Part shown: in pieces, positions 20,324 through 29,624 of the stretch | Layout of the letters: every line of letters starts with the position of its first letter | Position numbering within the stretch: position 1 is the stretch's first letter | Origin: Leisingera sp. ANG59 | GTDB taxonomy: Bacteria > Pseudomonadota > Alphaproteobacteria > Rhodobacterales > Rhodobacteraceae | NCBI RefSeq assembly: GCF_013317235.1 | Contig: NZ_WLCM01000004.1 | Span: 293,849-357,848, forward strand | Length of the DNA: 64,000 nt | Reading direction: 5' to 3' | The notes under the pieces: generated by a model | Told to the model about the DNA's origin: nothing | Seen by the model: only the letters and a program-made list of their open reading frames with translations | Databases searched by the model: none | Made by a program: the position numbers and the translations under genes

Positions 20324-21154
20324 TTAGGCGGGTCGCAGCTCCAGGATCTCGCGGGCCTGCTGCCAGGTGGCGACGGGGCGCTCGTATTTTTCACACAGCT
20401 CTGCTGCGCGTTTCACCAGCGCAGCGTTCGAGGGCGCCAGGGTGTCCCGGTCCAGCCGCATGTTGTCCTCCAGCCCGGTGCGGGTATGGCCGCCCGCGGC
20501 GATGGACCATTCGTTGACCAGGATTTGCCCCGGCCCGACGCCGGCGCCGCACCACTGGGCCTCTGGCGCCAGCCGCTGCATGGTTTTGACGTAGTAATCG
20601 AACACGTCCTTGTCGACCGGCATCGCGTTCTTCACCCCCATCACGAACTGCACGTAAAGCGTGCCGGGGATGCGCCCCTCGCGGTTCATCTTCACCGCCT
20701 GGTGAATGTGCGACAGGTCGAAGGCCTCGATTTCCGGTTTCACCTCATAAGTGCGCATCTCCGATGCCAGCCAGTCCACCAGGTCCGGGGAGTTTTCGTA
20801 GACCCTGGTTGGGAAATTGTTGGACCCCACCGACAGCGACGCCATGTCTGGACGCAGGGGCAGCATGCCGCCGCGCTCCCGGCCCGCGCCGGAGCGGCCG
20901 CCGGTCGACAGCTGGATGATCATGCCAGGGCAATGTTTCTGCAGTCCCTCCATCAGACGCGCGAATTTCTCTGGGTCGGAGGTTGGCGTCTGGTCGTCGT
21001 TGCGCACGTGGCAATGGGCAATCGAGGCGCCAGCCTCAAACGCCTCATGGGTGCTTTCGATCTGCTCTTCGATGGTGACCGGCACCGCCGGGTTGTTCTC
21101 CTTGGTCGGCACCGAGCCGGTGATGGCGACACAGATGATGCAGGGTTTGCTCAT
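20324..21154 (-). CDS. BKACE family (DUF849) beta-keto acid cleavage enzyme
   Basis: The 276-residue DUF849 TIM-barrel protein has the zinc-binding HxH motif (H47-C-H49-VR) and STGGRSG. The family cleaves a beta-keto acid with acetyl-CoA, giving acetoacetate and a new acyl-CoA; 3-keto-5-aminohexanoate cleavage was the first known activity. The gene follows pcaG by 11 bp, so it is the last gene of the pca operon. Beta-ketoadipate, the product of the protocatechuate branch, is itself a beta-keto acid. I infer that this enzyme may convert beta-ketoadipate plus acetyl-CoA to succinyl-CoA plus acetoacetate. The substrate is not proven by sequence. Confidence 0.88.
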   Translation of the reverse strand: MSKPCIICVAITGSVPTKENNPAVPVTIEEQIESTHEAFEAGASIAHCHVRNDDQTPTSDPEKFARLMEGLQKHCPGMIIQLSTGGRSGAGRERGGMLPLRPDMASLSVGSNNFPTRVYENSPDLVDWLASEMRTYEVKPEIEAFDLSHIHQAVKMNREGRIPGTLYVQFVMGVKNAMPVDKDVFDYYVKTMQRLAPEAQWCGAGVGPGQILVNEWSIAAGGHTRTGLEDNMRLDRDTLAPSNAALVKRAAELCEKYERPVATWQQAREILELRPA

Positions 21155-21165
21155 GGAATTCCCCT

Positions 21166-21786
21166 TCAGATGTCAAAGAACACGGTCTCATCTTCGCCCT
21201 GCAGGCGGATGTCGAAACGGTAGACAGGTTTGCCGCCGCGCAGCGCACGCTTGGCGATCAGGGTGGCGCGGCGGCGCTCCCACTCTATCACATTCAGCAC
21301 CGGGTCGGCAGCGTTGGCCTCGGGCTCATCCTCGAAATAGAGCCGTGTGTTCAGCCCCACGTTGATGCCGCGGGCGACGATCCACAGGCTGATATGCGGT
21401 GCCATCATCTGGCCGCTCCGGCCCGCGACAGCCCCGGGTTTCACGGTGTCAAAGCCCCATTCGCCGGTCTCAAAGTCGGTAATCACCCGGCCCCAGCCGC
21501 GGAAACCCTCCTCCACCCCGCCTGAATGCTCGGGGTGGGCATAGACGCCATCCGCATTGGCCTGCCAGGCCTCCAGCAGCACGTCCTTGACCGGCGAGCC
21601 GGTACCGTCCGTCACCATGCCTTCGACCCGGATCCGCTCACCCTTGGCGTTGGGGCCGGCAATGTCCCGGCCAAGCTCCTGATCGTAGATTTCGAACCCT
21701 GCTGCGCCGGGTGCGAGGCCGATATGGACATAAGGCCCGGCGGTCTGCGAGGGTGTTTCTTTCAAATAGTCCAGCTTCTGGCGCAT
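21166..21786 (-). CDS. pcaG: Protocatechuate 3,4-dioxygenase alpha subunit
   Basis: The 206-residue intradiol dioxygenase subunit contains TPSQTAGPYVHIGLAPG and DVLLEAWQANADGVYAHPEH, typical of PcaG. With PcaH it forms the non-haem Fe(III) enzyme that opens protocatechuate between the two hydroxyls to give 3-carboxy-cis,cis-muconate. The start codon overlaps the last base of the pcaH stop. Alpha subunits lack the iron ligands, consistent with the missing HIH motif here (PHISLWI). Confidence 0.95.
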   Translation of the reverse strand: MRQKLDYLKETPSQTAGPYVHIGLAPGAAGFEIYDQELGRDIAGPNAKGERIRVEGMVTDGTGSPVKDVLLEAWQANADGVYAHPEHSGGVEEGFRGWGRVITDFETGEWGFDTVKPGAVAGRSGQMMAPHISLWIVARGINVGLNTRLYFEDEPEANAADPVLNVIEWERRRATLIAKRALRGGKPVYRFDIRLQGEDETVFFDI

Positions 21787-22523
21787 CAGTTCCCCTCCAG
21801 CCGGTTTTCGAACAGCGTGGACCGCCGCCCGCGCAGCACGATGTCAAAGCGGTAGGCGATGGTGTCGAGCGGGATGGTCGCGTTCATGTCGAGCCGGGCC
21901 ACCAGCATCTCCACCGCCTCTGGATCCGGGATGGTGTTCACGATCGGGCAGCGGGCAATCAGCGGGTCGCCCTCGAAGTACAGCTGGGTGATCAGCCTCT
22001 GGGCAAAGCCGCTGCCAAAGACCGAGACATGGATGTGCGCAGGCCGCCAGTCGTTCACCCAGTTGCGCCAGGGGTAGGCGCCGGGCTTCACGGTGCGGAA
22101 ATGGTAGCGACCGTTTTCATCCGTCAGGGTCCGGCCGCAACCGCCGAAATTCAGGTCCAGCGCGCCGAGGTAGGTGTCCTTCTTGTGCCGGTAGCGGCCG
22201 GAGGCATTGGCCTGCCAGACCTCCACCAGCGTGTTCGGCACGGGACGCGCGTTTTCGTCCAGCACCCGGCCATGCACGATGATGCGCTCGCCGATCGGAC
22301 TTTGGCCGGGTTGGGCGAAATTCGTCAGCAAGTCATTGTCGGCGGGGGCAATGTCGTCGTGGCCGAACACCGGTCCGGTGATCTCGCTGGCGGTGTTTTC
22401 CAGGCTGATCAGCGGGAACTGCGGTGAGCGGGTGACTGAGGTCTTGTAATTCTGCGACAGGGCAGCGGGATGCCAGCGGCGGTCCCTTTGGTAGAACTCT
22501 CCTGGCTGTGGTGGCTTGGTCAT
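21786..22523 (-). CDS. pcaH: Protocatechuate 3,4-dioxygenase beta subunit
   Basis: The 245-residue catalytic subunit of the intradiol dioxygenase shows the iron-ligand regions: the tyrosine in [10 protein letters not shown], the tyrosine in KPGAYPWRN, and the histidine pair in [11 protein letters not shown]. It starts with an ATG that overlaps the pcaC stop by 4 bp. Together with PcaG it performs ring cleavage in the protocatechuate branch of the beta-ketoadipate pathway. Confidence 0.96.
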   Translation of the reverse strand: MTKPPQPGEFYQRDRRWHPAALSQNYKTSVTRSPQFPLISLENTASEITGPVFGHDDIAPADNDLLTNFAQPGQSPIGERIIVHGRVLDENARPVPNTLVEVWQANASGRYRHKKDTYLGALDLNFGGCGRTLTDENGRYHFRTVKPGAYPWRNWVNDWRPAHIHVSVFGSGFAQRLITQLYFEGDPLIARCPIVNTIPDPEAVEMLVARLDMNATIPLDTIAYRFDIVLRGRRSTLFENRLEGN

Positions 22524-22915
22524 GGGGTTTCCCCTCCCTCGCTGTCCATTTCGGCGTAGGTCTGTTTGGCTAGTTTCAGCGCGCGGTTGGCCCGCGGCAC
22601 CCCGGCATAGATGGCTACATGCTGGAAGGCCTCAAGCACGTCCTCCCGGCTGGCACCGGTTCGGGCGGTGGCGCGGATGTGCATCGGAATTTCGTCAAAA
22701 TTGCCGGTAGCTGCCAGCAGCGCCAGCGTCAGCATCGAGCGTTCTCGTAAGGAAATCCGATCTGAGGCCCAGACCGTGCCCCAGGCAGCCTCAGAAATCA
22801 GCTCCTGAAACGGCTGGTCCAGCGCGGTCTTGGCTGCCTCCGCCCGGTCCACATGAGCATCGCCCAGTACTTGGCGGCGCACCTGCATGCCGCGGGTGTA
22901 GCGGTCTTGCGTCAT
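22520..22915 (-). CDS. pcaC: 4-carboxymuconolactone decarboxylase
   Basis: The 131-residue alpha-helical AhpD-fold enzyme has [20 protein letters not shown] and [12 protein letters not shown], as in PcaC. It decarboxylates 4-carboxymuconolactone to beta-ketoadipate enol-lactone. I start it at the ATG at 22913-22915 because GGGAGG lies six bases upstream; a longer frame back to 22954 has no ribosome site. It is the first gene of the pcaC-H-G-BKACE operon. pcaB (cycloisomerase) and pcaD (enol-lactone hydrolase) are absent from this window. Confidence 0.93.
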   Translation of the reverse strand: MTQDRYTRGMQVRRQVLGDAHVDRAEAAKTALDQPFQELISEAAWGTVWASDRISLRERSMLTLALLAATGNFDEIPMHIRATARTGASREDVLEAFQHVAIYAGVPRANRALKLAKQTYAEMDSEGGETP

Positions 22916-22945
22916 TCCGGCCTCCCTGTTCCGAAACAATATCGC

Positions 22946-22968
22946 ATACCGCAAGTGGTCTGTATAAT
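22946..22968. promoter_or_regulatory. Divergent pcaQ/pcaC control region
   Basis: In the 87-bp gap, ATACC-N6-GGT (22946-22959) resembles the rhizobial PcaQ box ATAACC-N4-GGTTAA. A perfect TATAAT -10 box for pcaQ follows at 22963-22968. Overlap of the box with the pcaQ promoter would fit the usual LysR pattern of autorepression plus activation of the divergent operon. The box match is imperfect. Confidence 0.45.
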
Positions 22969-23002
22969 CTTCAATTAGGCATGAAATGATAACTGTAGAG
23001 AT

Positions 23003-23929
23003 ATGCGCCTTTCCTCATCCTTGAAGCTGCGCCATTTGGAGGTTTTCGTTGAAGTGGCCCGCAAGATGAGTGTCACCCAGGCGGCGGATGCGCTGGGCAT
23101 GACCCAGCCCGCAGTCACCCGGGCGCTGCGCGAGCTGGAGGCGGTCTGCGGCAAGCCGCTGGTGGAAAAGCATGGCCGCGGCATCCGGCTCAGCAGCTAT
23201 GGTGAGTTGTTTCGCGATCACGCCGGCCGCAGCCTGGCGCTGGCCCGTGACGGTGTTGCGCTGCTGCGCGGCCTGGATGAGGCGGAAGGGCCGCTGGTCG
23301 CAATTGGCGCCCTGCCAACGGTGGAGGCGGATCTGGTGCCGGACACGTTATCCGGGCTGCGCAACAGCGGTGCGCCGGGGCGCTTCATGGTGATGTCCGG
23401 TGATAACCAGTACCTCGTCGACCAGTTGCGCCGGGGCAGCCTGGATCTGGTTGTAGGCCGGATGCCAGCTCCGGAAGCTATGGCTGGGATCGGGTTTGAT
23501 CCTCTTTATCGCGAGCGTGTGGTTGCAGTTACTGCAAAAAATCATCCGCTGGCCGGAGCCAGTCGCCTGCCATTCTCCGCCTTCGAGGACTACCCGGTGC
23601 TGATACCGTCTGAGGGCTCGGTCATCCGGCCGCTGGTGGAGCAGATGTTTCTGGAGCAGGGACTGGAGTTGCCGCGCTATCCGGTAGAAACTGTCTCCTC
23701 AGCCTTTGGACGGCGTTTTGTGCTGGAGCATCAGGCGATCTGGATCATCAGTAAGGGTGTGGTGCGGCCGGATCTTGCTGCGGGCACGATGGTGGCCTTG
23801 CCCATGGACACCGGCGGCACTGTTGGGCCGGTGGGCCTTTGTGTCCGGCTGGAGCACCAGCTGTCGCCGGCCGCTGCCCGGTTCTGCGAGGCGCTGCGAA
23901 GCACTTGCGTAAGGCTGGGGCTGGCCTGA
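23003..23929 (+). CDS. pcaQ: LysR-type regulator of the pca operon (PcaQ)
   Basis: The 308-residue LysR-type regulator has the N-terminal helix-turn-helix (KMSVTQAADALGMTQPAVTRALRELE, shown in part as VTQAADALGMTQPAV) and a periplasmic-binding-like effector domain. Its divergent position directly beside pcaC and the family's usual context identify it as PcaQ, which activates pca genes in response to beta-carboxymuconate-type intermediates in rhizobia. The effector here is inferred from that family. Confidence 0.88.
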   Translation: MRLSSSLKLRHLEVFVEVARKMSVTQAADALGMTQPAVTRALRELEAVCGKPLVEKHGRGIRLSSYGELFRDHAGRSLALARDGVALLRGLDEAEGPLVAIGALPTVEADLVPDTLSGLRNSGAPGRFMVMSGDNQYLVDQLRRGSLDLVVGRMPAPEAMAGIGFDPLYRERVVAVTAKNHPLAGASRLPFSAFEDYPVLIPSEGSVIRPLVEQMFLEQGLELPRYPVETVSSAFGRRFVLEHQAIWIISKGVVRPDLAAGTMVALPMDTGGTVGPVGLCVRLEHQLSPAAARFCEALRSTCVRLGLA

Positions 23930-24234
23930 ACCGGTACCGGTCTGAGGCAGATTGGCAGAAATTGTTAAAAAAATACACTTTTTGTGTGGTTTTTGATGAC
24001 GCGGAGCTGAAGTGGAAGTTGAGTGCAGTTCTCGCACACCGCTCATGTTGAGGTTGCCGGGAGGCGTATGTGCATGTTTTTTAGCGATTAAGTGAGCTTT
24101 TTTGCCCATCGCAGGCTTATGTGCGGCAATGCAATTCATTAACAACTTTAATCAGTAATTGCAAAACAACCTAAAGGCGTGCATTATAACGATACTTTAA
24201 TATTGAATGTATCACGCGTTGTGTGGGGGTGCGA
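23930..24234. other. Intergenic region, 305 bp, AT-rich
   Basis: This gap lies between pcaQ and the SARP-like regulator. The last 130 bp are AT-rich with several TTAA words and probably contain the regulator's promoter; I cannot define the boxes. No gene, RNA or clear terminator is seen. Confidence 0.45.
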
Positions 24235-25893
24235 ATGACTGTCCTTTTGAAAATCCGCCGCTTCGGAGCTTTTGGGGTGTTCCACTCGGATGGTGCGGGC
24301 GTGCAGCTCGGCGCCAAGCACCAAGCTCTTGTGGCTTTGCTGTCCACCGCCGAGGGCGGAATCCGGACCCGGGCCTTTCTCGAAAAGACATTGTGGTGCC
24401 TGGCACAGCCGGAACAGGCCAAGGCCAGCCTGCGTACCGCTCTGTCGACGCTAAGGCGGCACCTTGGGCCGGAAGCGGCCAAGCTGCTTTATGCCAACCG
24501 GGAGCGAGTCATTCTGGATCTGACACGGGTGGAGCTGGACACTTGCACGGGCGGAACTGAATTCATGGAAGGCTTTGAATTACCGCATGAGTCCGTGTTT
24601 AACGCTTGGCTGCAAGAGGCGCGGGCAGAATTGACCCGCAGGCCTGCAGCCCCCTCAGCGCGAACGGGCACGCCGCCAGGCCGGGTCATTCTGGACGGGC
24701 TGTTGCCTTCAATTGCGGTGCTGCCCTTCGCGCACCGGCACCCAGGCCAGTCATCTGCCCCCTTAGGCTCACTGGTGTCAGAGGAACTTTCCCGCTGTCT
24801 GTCGCGCAGTTGGGCGTTTTCCGTTACCTCGTATTTGGCGTCGCGCCAGTTTAAGCCTGAAACCGTGCGTCCGGCTGAAGTCTCATCAGTGGCCGGAGCC
24901 GATTATCTGGTGTCGGGCGCTGTAACCTGCGGCGGCGACCGGTTTCACGCCGAGATAGATTTGCATGACGCTTTGCGGGAGAAGGTGATCTGGTCGCGCA
25001 GTTTCGAAGGCTCACTGGCCAGTCTTATGGAGGGCCGCAGTTCGGTCCTGCGAAACGCCACTTTGCAAATTGGTCAAACTGCTGCCGGAGAGGCCGTGCG
25101 GTTGGCGGACTTCAAGCCTCTGCAGGATCTGGAAAGTCATACTCTGCTGATGGCGTCCATTTCCTTGATTCAGGAAATGGACGTGCAGAAGTTCCAGCAG
25201 GCTTACAGTATCCTTTCGCACCTGCTGGAACGGGAGCCGGGCCACGCGCTGCCCCTGACCTGGATGGGGTTCTGGCATGTGATGCGGGTTGAACGGGGGT
25301 TGTCGCACGACCGCTTGGAAGACAGCCGTCTGGCGAGTCAGCTGGCCGAGGCAGCAATTGAGGCGGCGCCGGGCTTTTCCTTGGCTCATACTCTTAAAGG
25401 GTTGATCTTCAGCCATCTCACTTTCCGGTTCGATCAAGCTCTTGATGCCTATGATCTTGCTCTGCGCGACAATCCAAACGAGGCACTGGCACTGCTCCTC
25501 AAGGGGGCCACGCTGGCCTATCAGGATATGGCCGACGAGGCAGTGCAGATGACCGACGCTGCGCGGCGGCTGACGCCCTTGGGGCCGCAATGCTATTACT
25601 TTGATGCGTTGTCTGCCCTGGCGAATTTGTCAGCGCGTAAATATGGCCGCGCCATTGAATTGGCGGACCGCTCGCTGCAGGCCAAGCGCGCGTTTCCTGT
25701 GCCGCTGCGTTCCAAGGCGATTGCGCTGCAGCTGTCGGGCCAGGATCAGGAAGCCCGCCACACGGTCCAAAAGCTGCTTGAGGCAGCTCCGGAATTCTGC
25801 CTGTCGCAGTTCCAGCGCGACAACCCGGCCGCAATGAGCCCGGCGGGCCAGGAATGGGCATGTGCCCTGCGGCAGGCAGGAGTGCCGGAATAA
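24235..25893 (+). CDS. SARP-like transcriptional regulator with TolB-like and TPR regions
   Basis: The 552-residue protein begins with an OmpR/SARP-type winged-helix region (KIRRFGAFGVFHSDG ... LRTALSTLRRHLGPEA, residues 3-95). A TolB/FlgO-like domain follows, opening with SIAVLPFAHRHP near residue 160 and ending VSGAVTCGGDRFHAEIDL. The C-terminal half is TPR-like helices (EREPGHALPLTWMG, DNPNEALALLLKG). No transmembrane helix is obvious. I use the ATG at 24235 because GGGGGT precedes it; a GTG four codons upstream is also open. The target genes are unknown. The same SIAVLPF-plus-TPR layout recurs in the two cyclase proteins of this window. Confidence 0.8.
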   Translation: MTVLLKIRRFGAFGVFHSDGAGVQLGAKHQALVALLSTAEGGIRTRAFLEKTLWCLAQPEQAKASLRTALSTLRRHLGPEAAKLLYANRERVILDLTRVELDTCTGGTEFMEGFELPHESVFNAWLQEARAELTRRPAAPSARTGTPPGRVILDGLLPSIAVLPFAHRHPGQSSAPLGSLVSEELSRCLSRSWAFSVTSYLASRQFKPETVRPAEVSSVAGADYLVSGAVTCGGDRFHAEIDLHDALREKVIWSRSFEGSLASLMEGRSSVLRNATLQIGQTAAGEAVRLADFKPLQDLESHTLLMASISLIQEMDVQKFQQAYSILSHLLEREPGHALPLTWMGFWHVMRVERGLSHDRLEDSRLASQLAEAAIEAAPGFSLAHTLKGLIFSHLTFRFDQALDAYDLALRDNPNEALALLLKGATLAYQDMADEAVQMTDAARRLTPLGPQCYYFDALSALANLSARKYGRAIELADRSLQAKRAFPVPLRSKAIALQLSGQDQEARHTVQKLLEAAPEFCLSQFQRDNPAAMSPAGQEWACALRQAGVPE

Positions 25894-26147
25894 GCTCTCC
25901 GGAAACCGTTTGCGGCATCACGCCCCACGGTTTGATGCCCCTGCGCGCGCCACGCAAAGCGCGGGGGGCTTCTTGTCCGGGCAGGCAGATCGCTAAAATC
26001 CGTAGCAACTTGTGCGGCACTCTCACCCTTTTTTTACGTCTTGCGGCCCTTCTGTAGAGGATATGCGGGTCTCCTGCCCACCGGCTGGGCCCGTGCCGCA
26101 TGAATTGCCCGGGGCGCGGAATACGGGCGGAAGACTTGGGTGATAGA

Positions 26148-28802
26148 ATGAGTTCGAAGAAAGACCTCTTGGCGAAACGCAGGTTCCGGCCGTTTTCAAG
26201 CATTGGTGCCAAGATCACGCTTATCCTGATGGCGATGGGCGGGACCGCCGCGGTCGGAGGCATTCTTGTCACCTTGGTGTTCGCCCAGACAGGCCGCCAG
26301 ATGGAGGTTCTGACTGGCGAGAAGGTGCCGCAACTGGAGCTCAGCAGCCATATGGTTAATGCCGCAAGCCAGGCCAAAAATGCGATGATTGGCGTCCTGC
26401 AGGCGGGCTCGGCTGAGGAGCTGTCCGCGGCGCAGGAGGCTTCTGCGGCAGCGGTATTGATGCTTGAGGGAAGTGTTTCAGAACTTCCGGCAGCGGAGCG
26501 GGTGCAGTTCGCACCTGAGGCGGCGGAGGCCTCGGACCGGTTGAACAACCTGATTGCCTCTCGGCAGGCGGCATTCCGGAATCAGGCCTGGATCGACACT
26601 CAGACCGCGGATTTGCAAACCCTCAGTCAGGCGGTTCAGGAAAAGCTCGTGCAGGTGGCTGCAGGGGCGCGTGATAGCCTTATGGACGGTGGTGAGGAGA
26701 CAATCATTCAGGTCGATGAGGTTCTGAATAATTTGGTGGATCAGCAGTTCGGAAGCCTGCAGACACTGCTGGAGGCGCGCGCTGATATCAGTATTCTGTC
26801 CGGTGCGGCGCTGGCTTTGGGGCATGTCCGCGATGTGCCGACCAAACGCGCGCTCAAGAAAATGGCAACTGATGCTCTGAAACGTCTTGAACCAGTGCTT
26901 GGCCGACTTGAGGAGCTGGGGCTTGATGCATTCCGCGCCAAGAAAGTGACCGAAGCTGTTGATCTGTTCCGCTATACCCTGACAGCCAGCCGCAAAGAGC
27001 TGAAGGAAGGCCGCAAGCAGGTGCTGAGCGCCCGCAACGCCAGTGTTCGTCCGTTGACACAGGCGATGGAGCGTATGGTGTTTACTTTGTCCGTGGCTGC
27101 TACGCAGGCCAGTGCCGACAACAGAACCGCCATTCAGGGCCTGCTGGACAATCAGGTCGATGTGCTCTTGCGGCTTCTGGAAATCAATGGATGGATCAGC
27201 GCCTTCCAGGTTGCCGCGCTGGATATGGCGGCGGCTCAGAGTATCGAGGCGGCCAATGCCGCAGCGGCACCTCTGCAGGAAGCTGCGGCTGCACTGCAGG
27301 GTTACACCGGGTTCGGCGATGGAGTTTTTGCGCAAGAGCTGGAGGGCATGATTGCTCTGGCTGATCCTGCCCAGGGCCTGCCGGGATTCAAGGTCGCGTC
27401 GCTGGAGGCGGCAGCCGAAGCTGCCAGAGCGTCCGAGGCCACGGTGGAGGCGGTTCTGCAATTTGCCCGCCGCGCAACCGCGCTTGGCAACGGAAGCCAG
27501 CAGGAAATCGCCTCGATTGCAAACGGGTTGGCCGCCGATGTGAAGGCGGCACAGCGGCAGCTGCAAATTCTCGCAGCGGTCGCTGCCGGGGTGTTTGTGG
27601 CAGCCTTGATCCTGACCCGGATCCTGATTTTACGGCCGTTGGCGGACATCAGCGGCACAACTGAACGCCTGGCTGCGGGCAATCTGCGTCCGGTGCAGGG
27701 CTATGAGCGCTCCAGCGATGAAATCCGCCGCATTGCAACGGCCCTTGCCGTGTTCCGTGACGGACTGGTGGAAAAGGCTGAGGTCGAGGCCGCCGCCAAT
27801 GAGGAGCGCAATGCCAGGCTGGCGGAGCAGACTGCCGCAGTGACTGCCATCGGTGACGGTCTGGAGCGGCTGTCGCAGGGCGATCTGACCTTCCGCATTC
27901 GCGAGGAGATGGGCGAGGGGTATGCAAAGCTTCGCGACGATTTCAATTCTGCGCTTGAAAAGCTCGAAGCCTCGGTCCGCAGTCTCAGTGCCAACGGTCA
28001 GTCCATTGCCGGCGTCAGCAGCGAAATCTCCGCCGCTTCCCGCGACCTGTCGGAACGCTCCGAACGGACCGCGCAAACCCTGGCTGGCACCGCGGCTGCG
28101 GTGAACCAGCTGTCGGTGTCGATTGCCGGTACCGCCCAAGCCTCAGGTGAGGCTTCCTCCTCAGTCGAAGCTGCGCGCCGCAACGCAACTGACAGCATTG
28201 AGGTCGTGAAGCGCACATATGGTGCCATGGAGGCGATCAAGGAAAGTTCTGAGAAAATCTCTCGTATCATCGGCATGATTGAAGCGATTGCACAGCAAAC
28301 GAACCTTCTGGCTTTGAACGCCGGGGTCGAAGCTGCCCGGGCGGGAACTGTTGGCAAGGGCTTTGCAGTGGTGGCTTCCGAAGTTCGAACGCTGGCGCAT
28401 CGTTCCAAGGAAGCAGCAACCGAGATTGCAGCCCTGGTCGATGAGGCGGGCCAGAATGTTGAACTGGGTGCTGACCTTGTCGAGCAGACCCGTGCAGCTA
28501 TCGGTGAAATCTCCGAATCCGTTGCTAGTGCCGCCGACCTGATGAAGGCTATTTCGCAGGCATCGTCCGAACAGTCCGGCAGCCTGCAGGAGATCAACTC
28601 GGCTATGGCGAACCTGGACGATGCCACCACCCGGAACGCGGGCCTATTCGAGGAGGTGACCTCCTCCAGTCACGGGCTGTCCAAGGAAGCTCAGGCCATG
28701 GCAGGCGCGCTGGGCGCATTTCGCACCAATGCAATCGCACCAGAACAGGCTTGGGAAGGCGCAGAGCGGCCTGAGGAGGGGTCTTGGCGGCTGCAGGCCT
28801 GA
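26148..28802 (+). CDS. Methyl-accepting chemotaxis protein
   Basis: The 884-residue chemoreceptor has a transmembrane helix at about residues 20-42 and a long helical periplasmic region rich in Ala and Gln. A second transmembrane helix (about 475-497) leads to a HAMP domain and a second HAMP-like linker ([18 protein letters not shown]). The signalling domain has the conserved tip [19 protein letters not shown] near residue 712, followed by [12 protein letters not shown]. The tip is the CheA/CheW contact. No C-terminal NWETF-type CheR tether is present. I start at ATG 26148; the frame is open to 26100. The stimulus is unknown. Confidence 0.92.
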   Translation: MSSKKDLLAKRRFRPFSSIGAKITLILMAMGGTAAVGGILVTLVFAQTGRQMEVLTGEKVPQLELSSHMVNAASQAKNAMIGVLQAGSAEELSAAQEASAAAVLMLEGSVSELPAAERVQFAPEAAEASDRLNNLIASRQAAFRNQAWIDTQTADLQTLSQAVQEKLVQVAAGARDSLMDGGEETIIQVDEVLNNLVDQQFGSLQTLLEARADISILSGAALALGHVRDVPTKRALKKMATDALKRLEPVLGRLEELGLDAFRAKKVTEAVDLFRYTLTASRKELKEGRKQVLSARNASVRPLTQAMERMVFTLSVAATQASADNRTAIQGLLDNQVDVLLRLLEINGWISAFQVAALDMAAAQSIEAANAAAAPLQEAAAALQGYTGFGDGVFAQELEGMIALADPAQGLPGFKVASLEAAAEAARASEATVEAVLQFARRATALGNGSQQEIASIANGLAADVKAAQRQLQILAAVAAGVFVAALILTRILILRPLADISGTTERLAAGNLRPVQGYERSSDEIRRIATALAVFRDGLVEKAEVEAAANEERNARLAEQTAAVTAIGDGLERLSQGDLTFRIREEMGEGYAKLRDDFNSALEKLEASVRSLSANGQSIAGVSSEISAASRDLSERSERTAQTLAGTAAAVNQLSVSIAGTAQASGEASSSVEAARRNATDSIEVVKRTYGAMEAIKESSEKISRIIGMIEAIAQQTNLLALNAGVEAARAGTVGKGFAVVASEVRTLAHRSKEAATEIAALVDEAGQNVELGADLVEQTRAAIGEISESVASAADLMKAISQASSEQSGSLQEINSAMANLDDATTRNAGLFEEVTSSSHGLSKEAQAMAGALGAFRTNAIAPEQAWEGAERPEEGSWRLQA

Positions 28803-28935
28803 CCCAAATATTAAACCGGCCGCCAGCGCGGCGGCTGGCACGCTAAAGTGCAGTTGGGCGCAGCTGTTGATCGAAAGAAAAGAGGCTCCAAAACATTGCC
28901 CGGTACTGCTGTTGCTTCACTAATTTTTGAAGATT

Positions 28936-29011
28936 TGGTGGAGCCTAGCGGGATCGAACCGCTGACCTCCTGCATGCCATGCAGGCGCTCTCCCAGCTGA
29001 GCTAAGGCCCC
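28936..29011 (-). tRNA. tRNA-Ala (anticodon GGC)
   Basis: The reverse strand folds into a 76-nt cloverleaf with a 7-bp acceptor stem (GGGGCCT/AGGCTCC), D arm, T arm (AGCGG-TTCGATC-CCGCT) and an encoded CCA. The anticodon loop ATGGCAT gives GGC, which reads GCC alanine codons. I see no integrated element or attachment-site duplication next to it. Confidence 0.96.
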
Positions 29012-29196
29012 AAACCTGTCCGCTTTCAGTGTCCGTTCCGTTTCCGGTGCGGTCCGTCTTGCGGTGTGAGCGTCGTTTACGGGACGGCGGCGCGGGCTGC
29101 AAGCGGAAAAATGCACCGGGTCCGAAATTTTTTACCGCCGGCCAGGGCGGACGGTCCGGGGACGGCGGAACGCGCCCCCGAACCGCTTGAACGGCC

Positions 29197-29523
29197 TCAG
29201 GAATCGTCGTCCGGCGACGACATGTCGGCGATGTCGTCGAGCGAAACGTTGTCATCATCATCGTCATCGTCCAGGACATCATCGCCCAGATCGACATCGA
29301 CGTCCTCGTCATCTTCCAGGACCACGTCATCCGCGTCCAGGTTCTCTTTGGCTTTCAGGGTGGCCGCGTCTTCGGCATCTGCTTCGATCATCCGGGTCTT
29401 GCCGGTATCCAGCTCGACGACCTCGCCCGTGTAGGGGCTGACGATCGGGTCCTTGTTCAGGTCATAAAAGCGCTTGCCAGTGGTGGGGCAGACGCGCTTT
29501 ACACCCCATTCTTCCTTGGGCAT
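29197..29523 (-). CDS. FYDLN acid-domain protein (TIGR02300 family)
   Basis: The 108-residue protein has the conserved N terminus MPKEEWGVKRVCP and the FYDLNKDPIVSPYTGE segment of TIGR02300, with a Cys-containing rubredoxin-like start. It ends in a very acidic tail with long Asp runs (residues 65-108). The family is restricted mainly to alphaproteobacteria and has no known function. The acidic tail, its absence of hydrophobic segments and its small size suggest a soluble, possibly nucleic-acid- or protein-binding mimic; that is inference. The neighbours are tRNA-Ala and a divergent metalloprotease. Confidence 0.92.
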   Translation of the reverse strand: MPKEEWGVKRVCPTTGKRFYDLNKDPIVSPYTGEVVELDTGKTRMIEADAEDAATLKAKENLDADDVVLEDDEDVDVDLGDDVLDDDDDDDNVSLDDIADMSSPDDDS

Positions 29524-29624
29524 GTGGATCCCCTTGATTTACTGGTGAGTCGTATCGACGATTCCGGTGCCTTGCCATATGAGGGGGGCACTGTCAAAGC
29601 CAAAGCCTGGAAAGGGGCGCATGC

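Noticed and set aside
28936-29011. tRNA-Ala as an integration site for a genomic island
   Set aside because: No integrase, no partial tRNA duplication and no composition change is seen nearby; the neighbours are ordinary chromosomal genes.
29197-29330. Asp-codon run in the FYDLN gene as a microsatellite or non-coding repeat
   Set aside because: It is the expected acidic tail of this family, in frame and ending in a proper stop.
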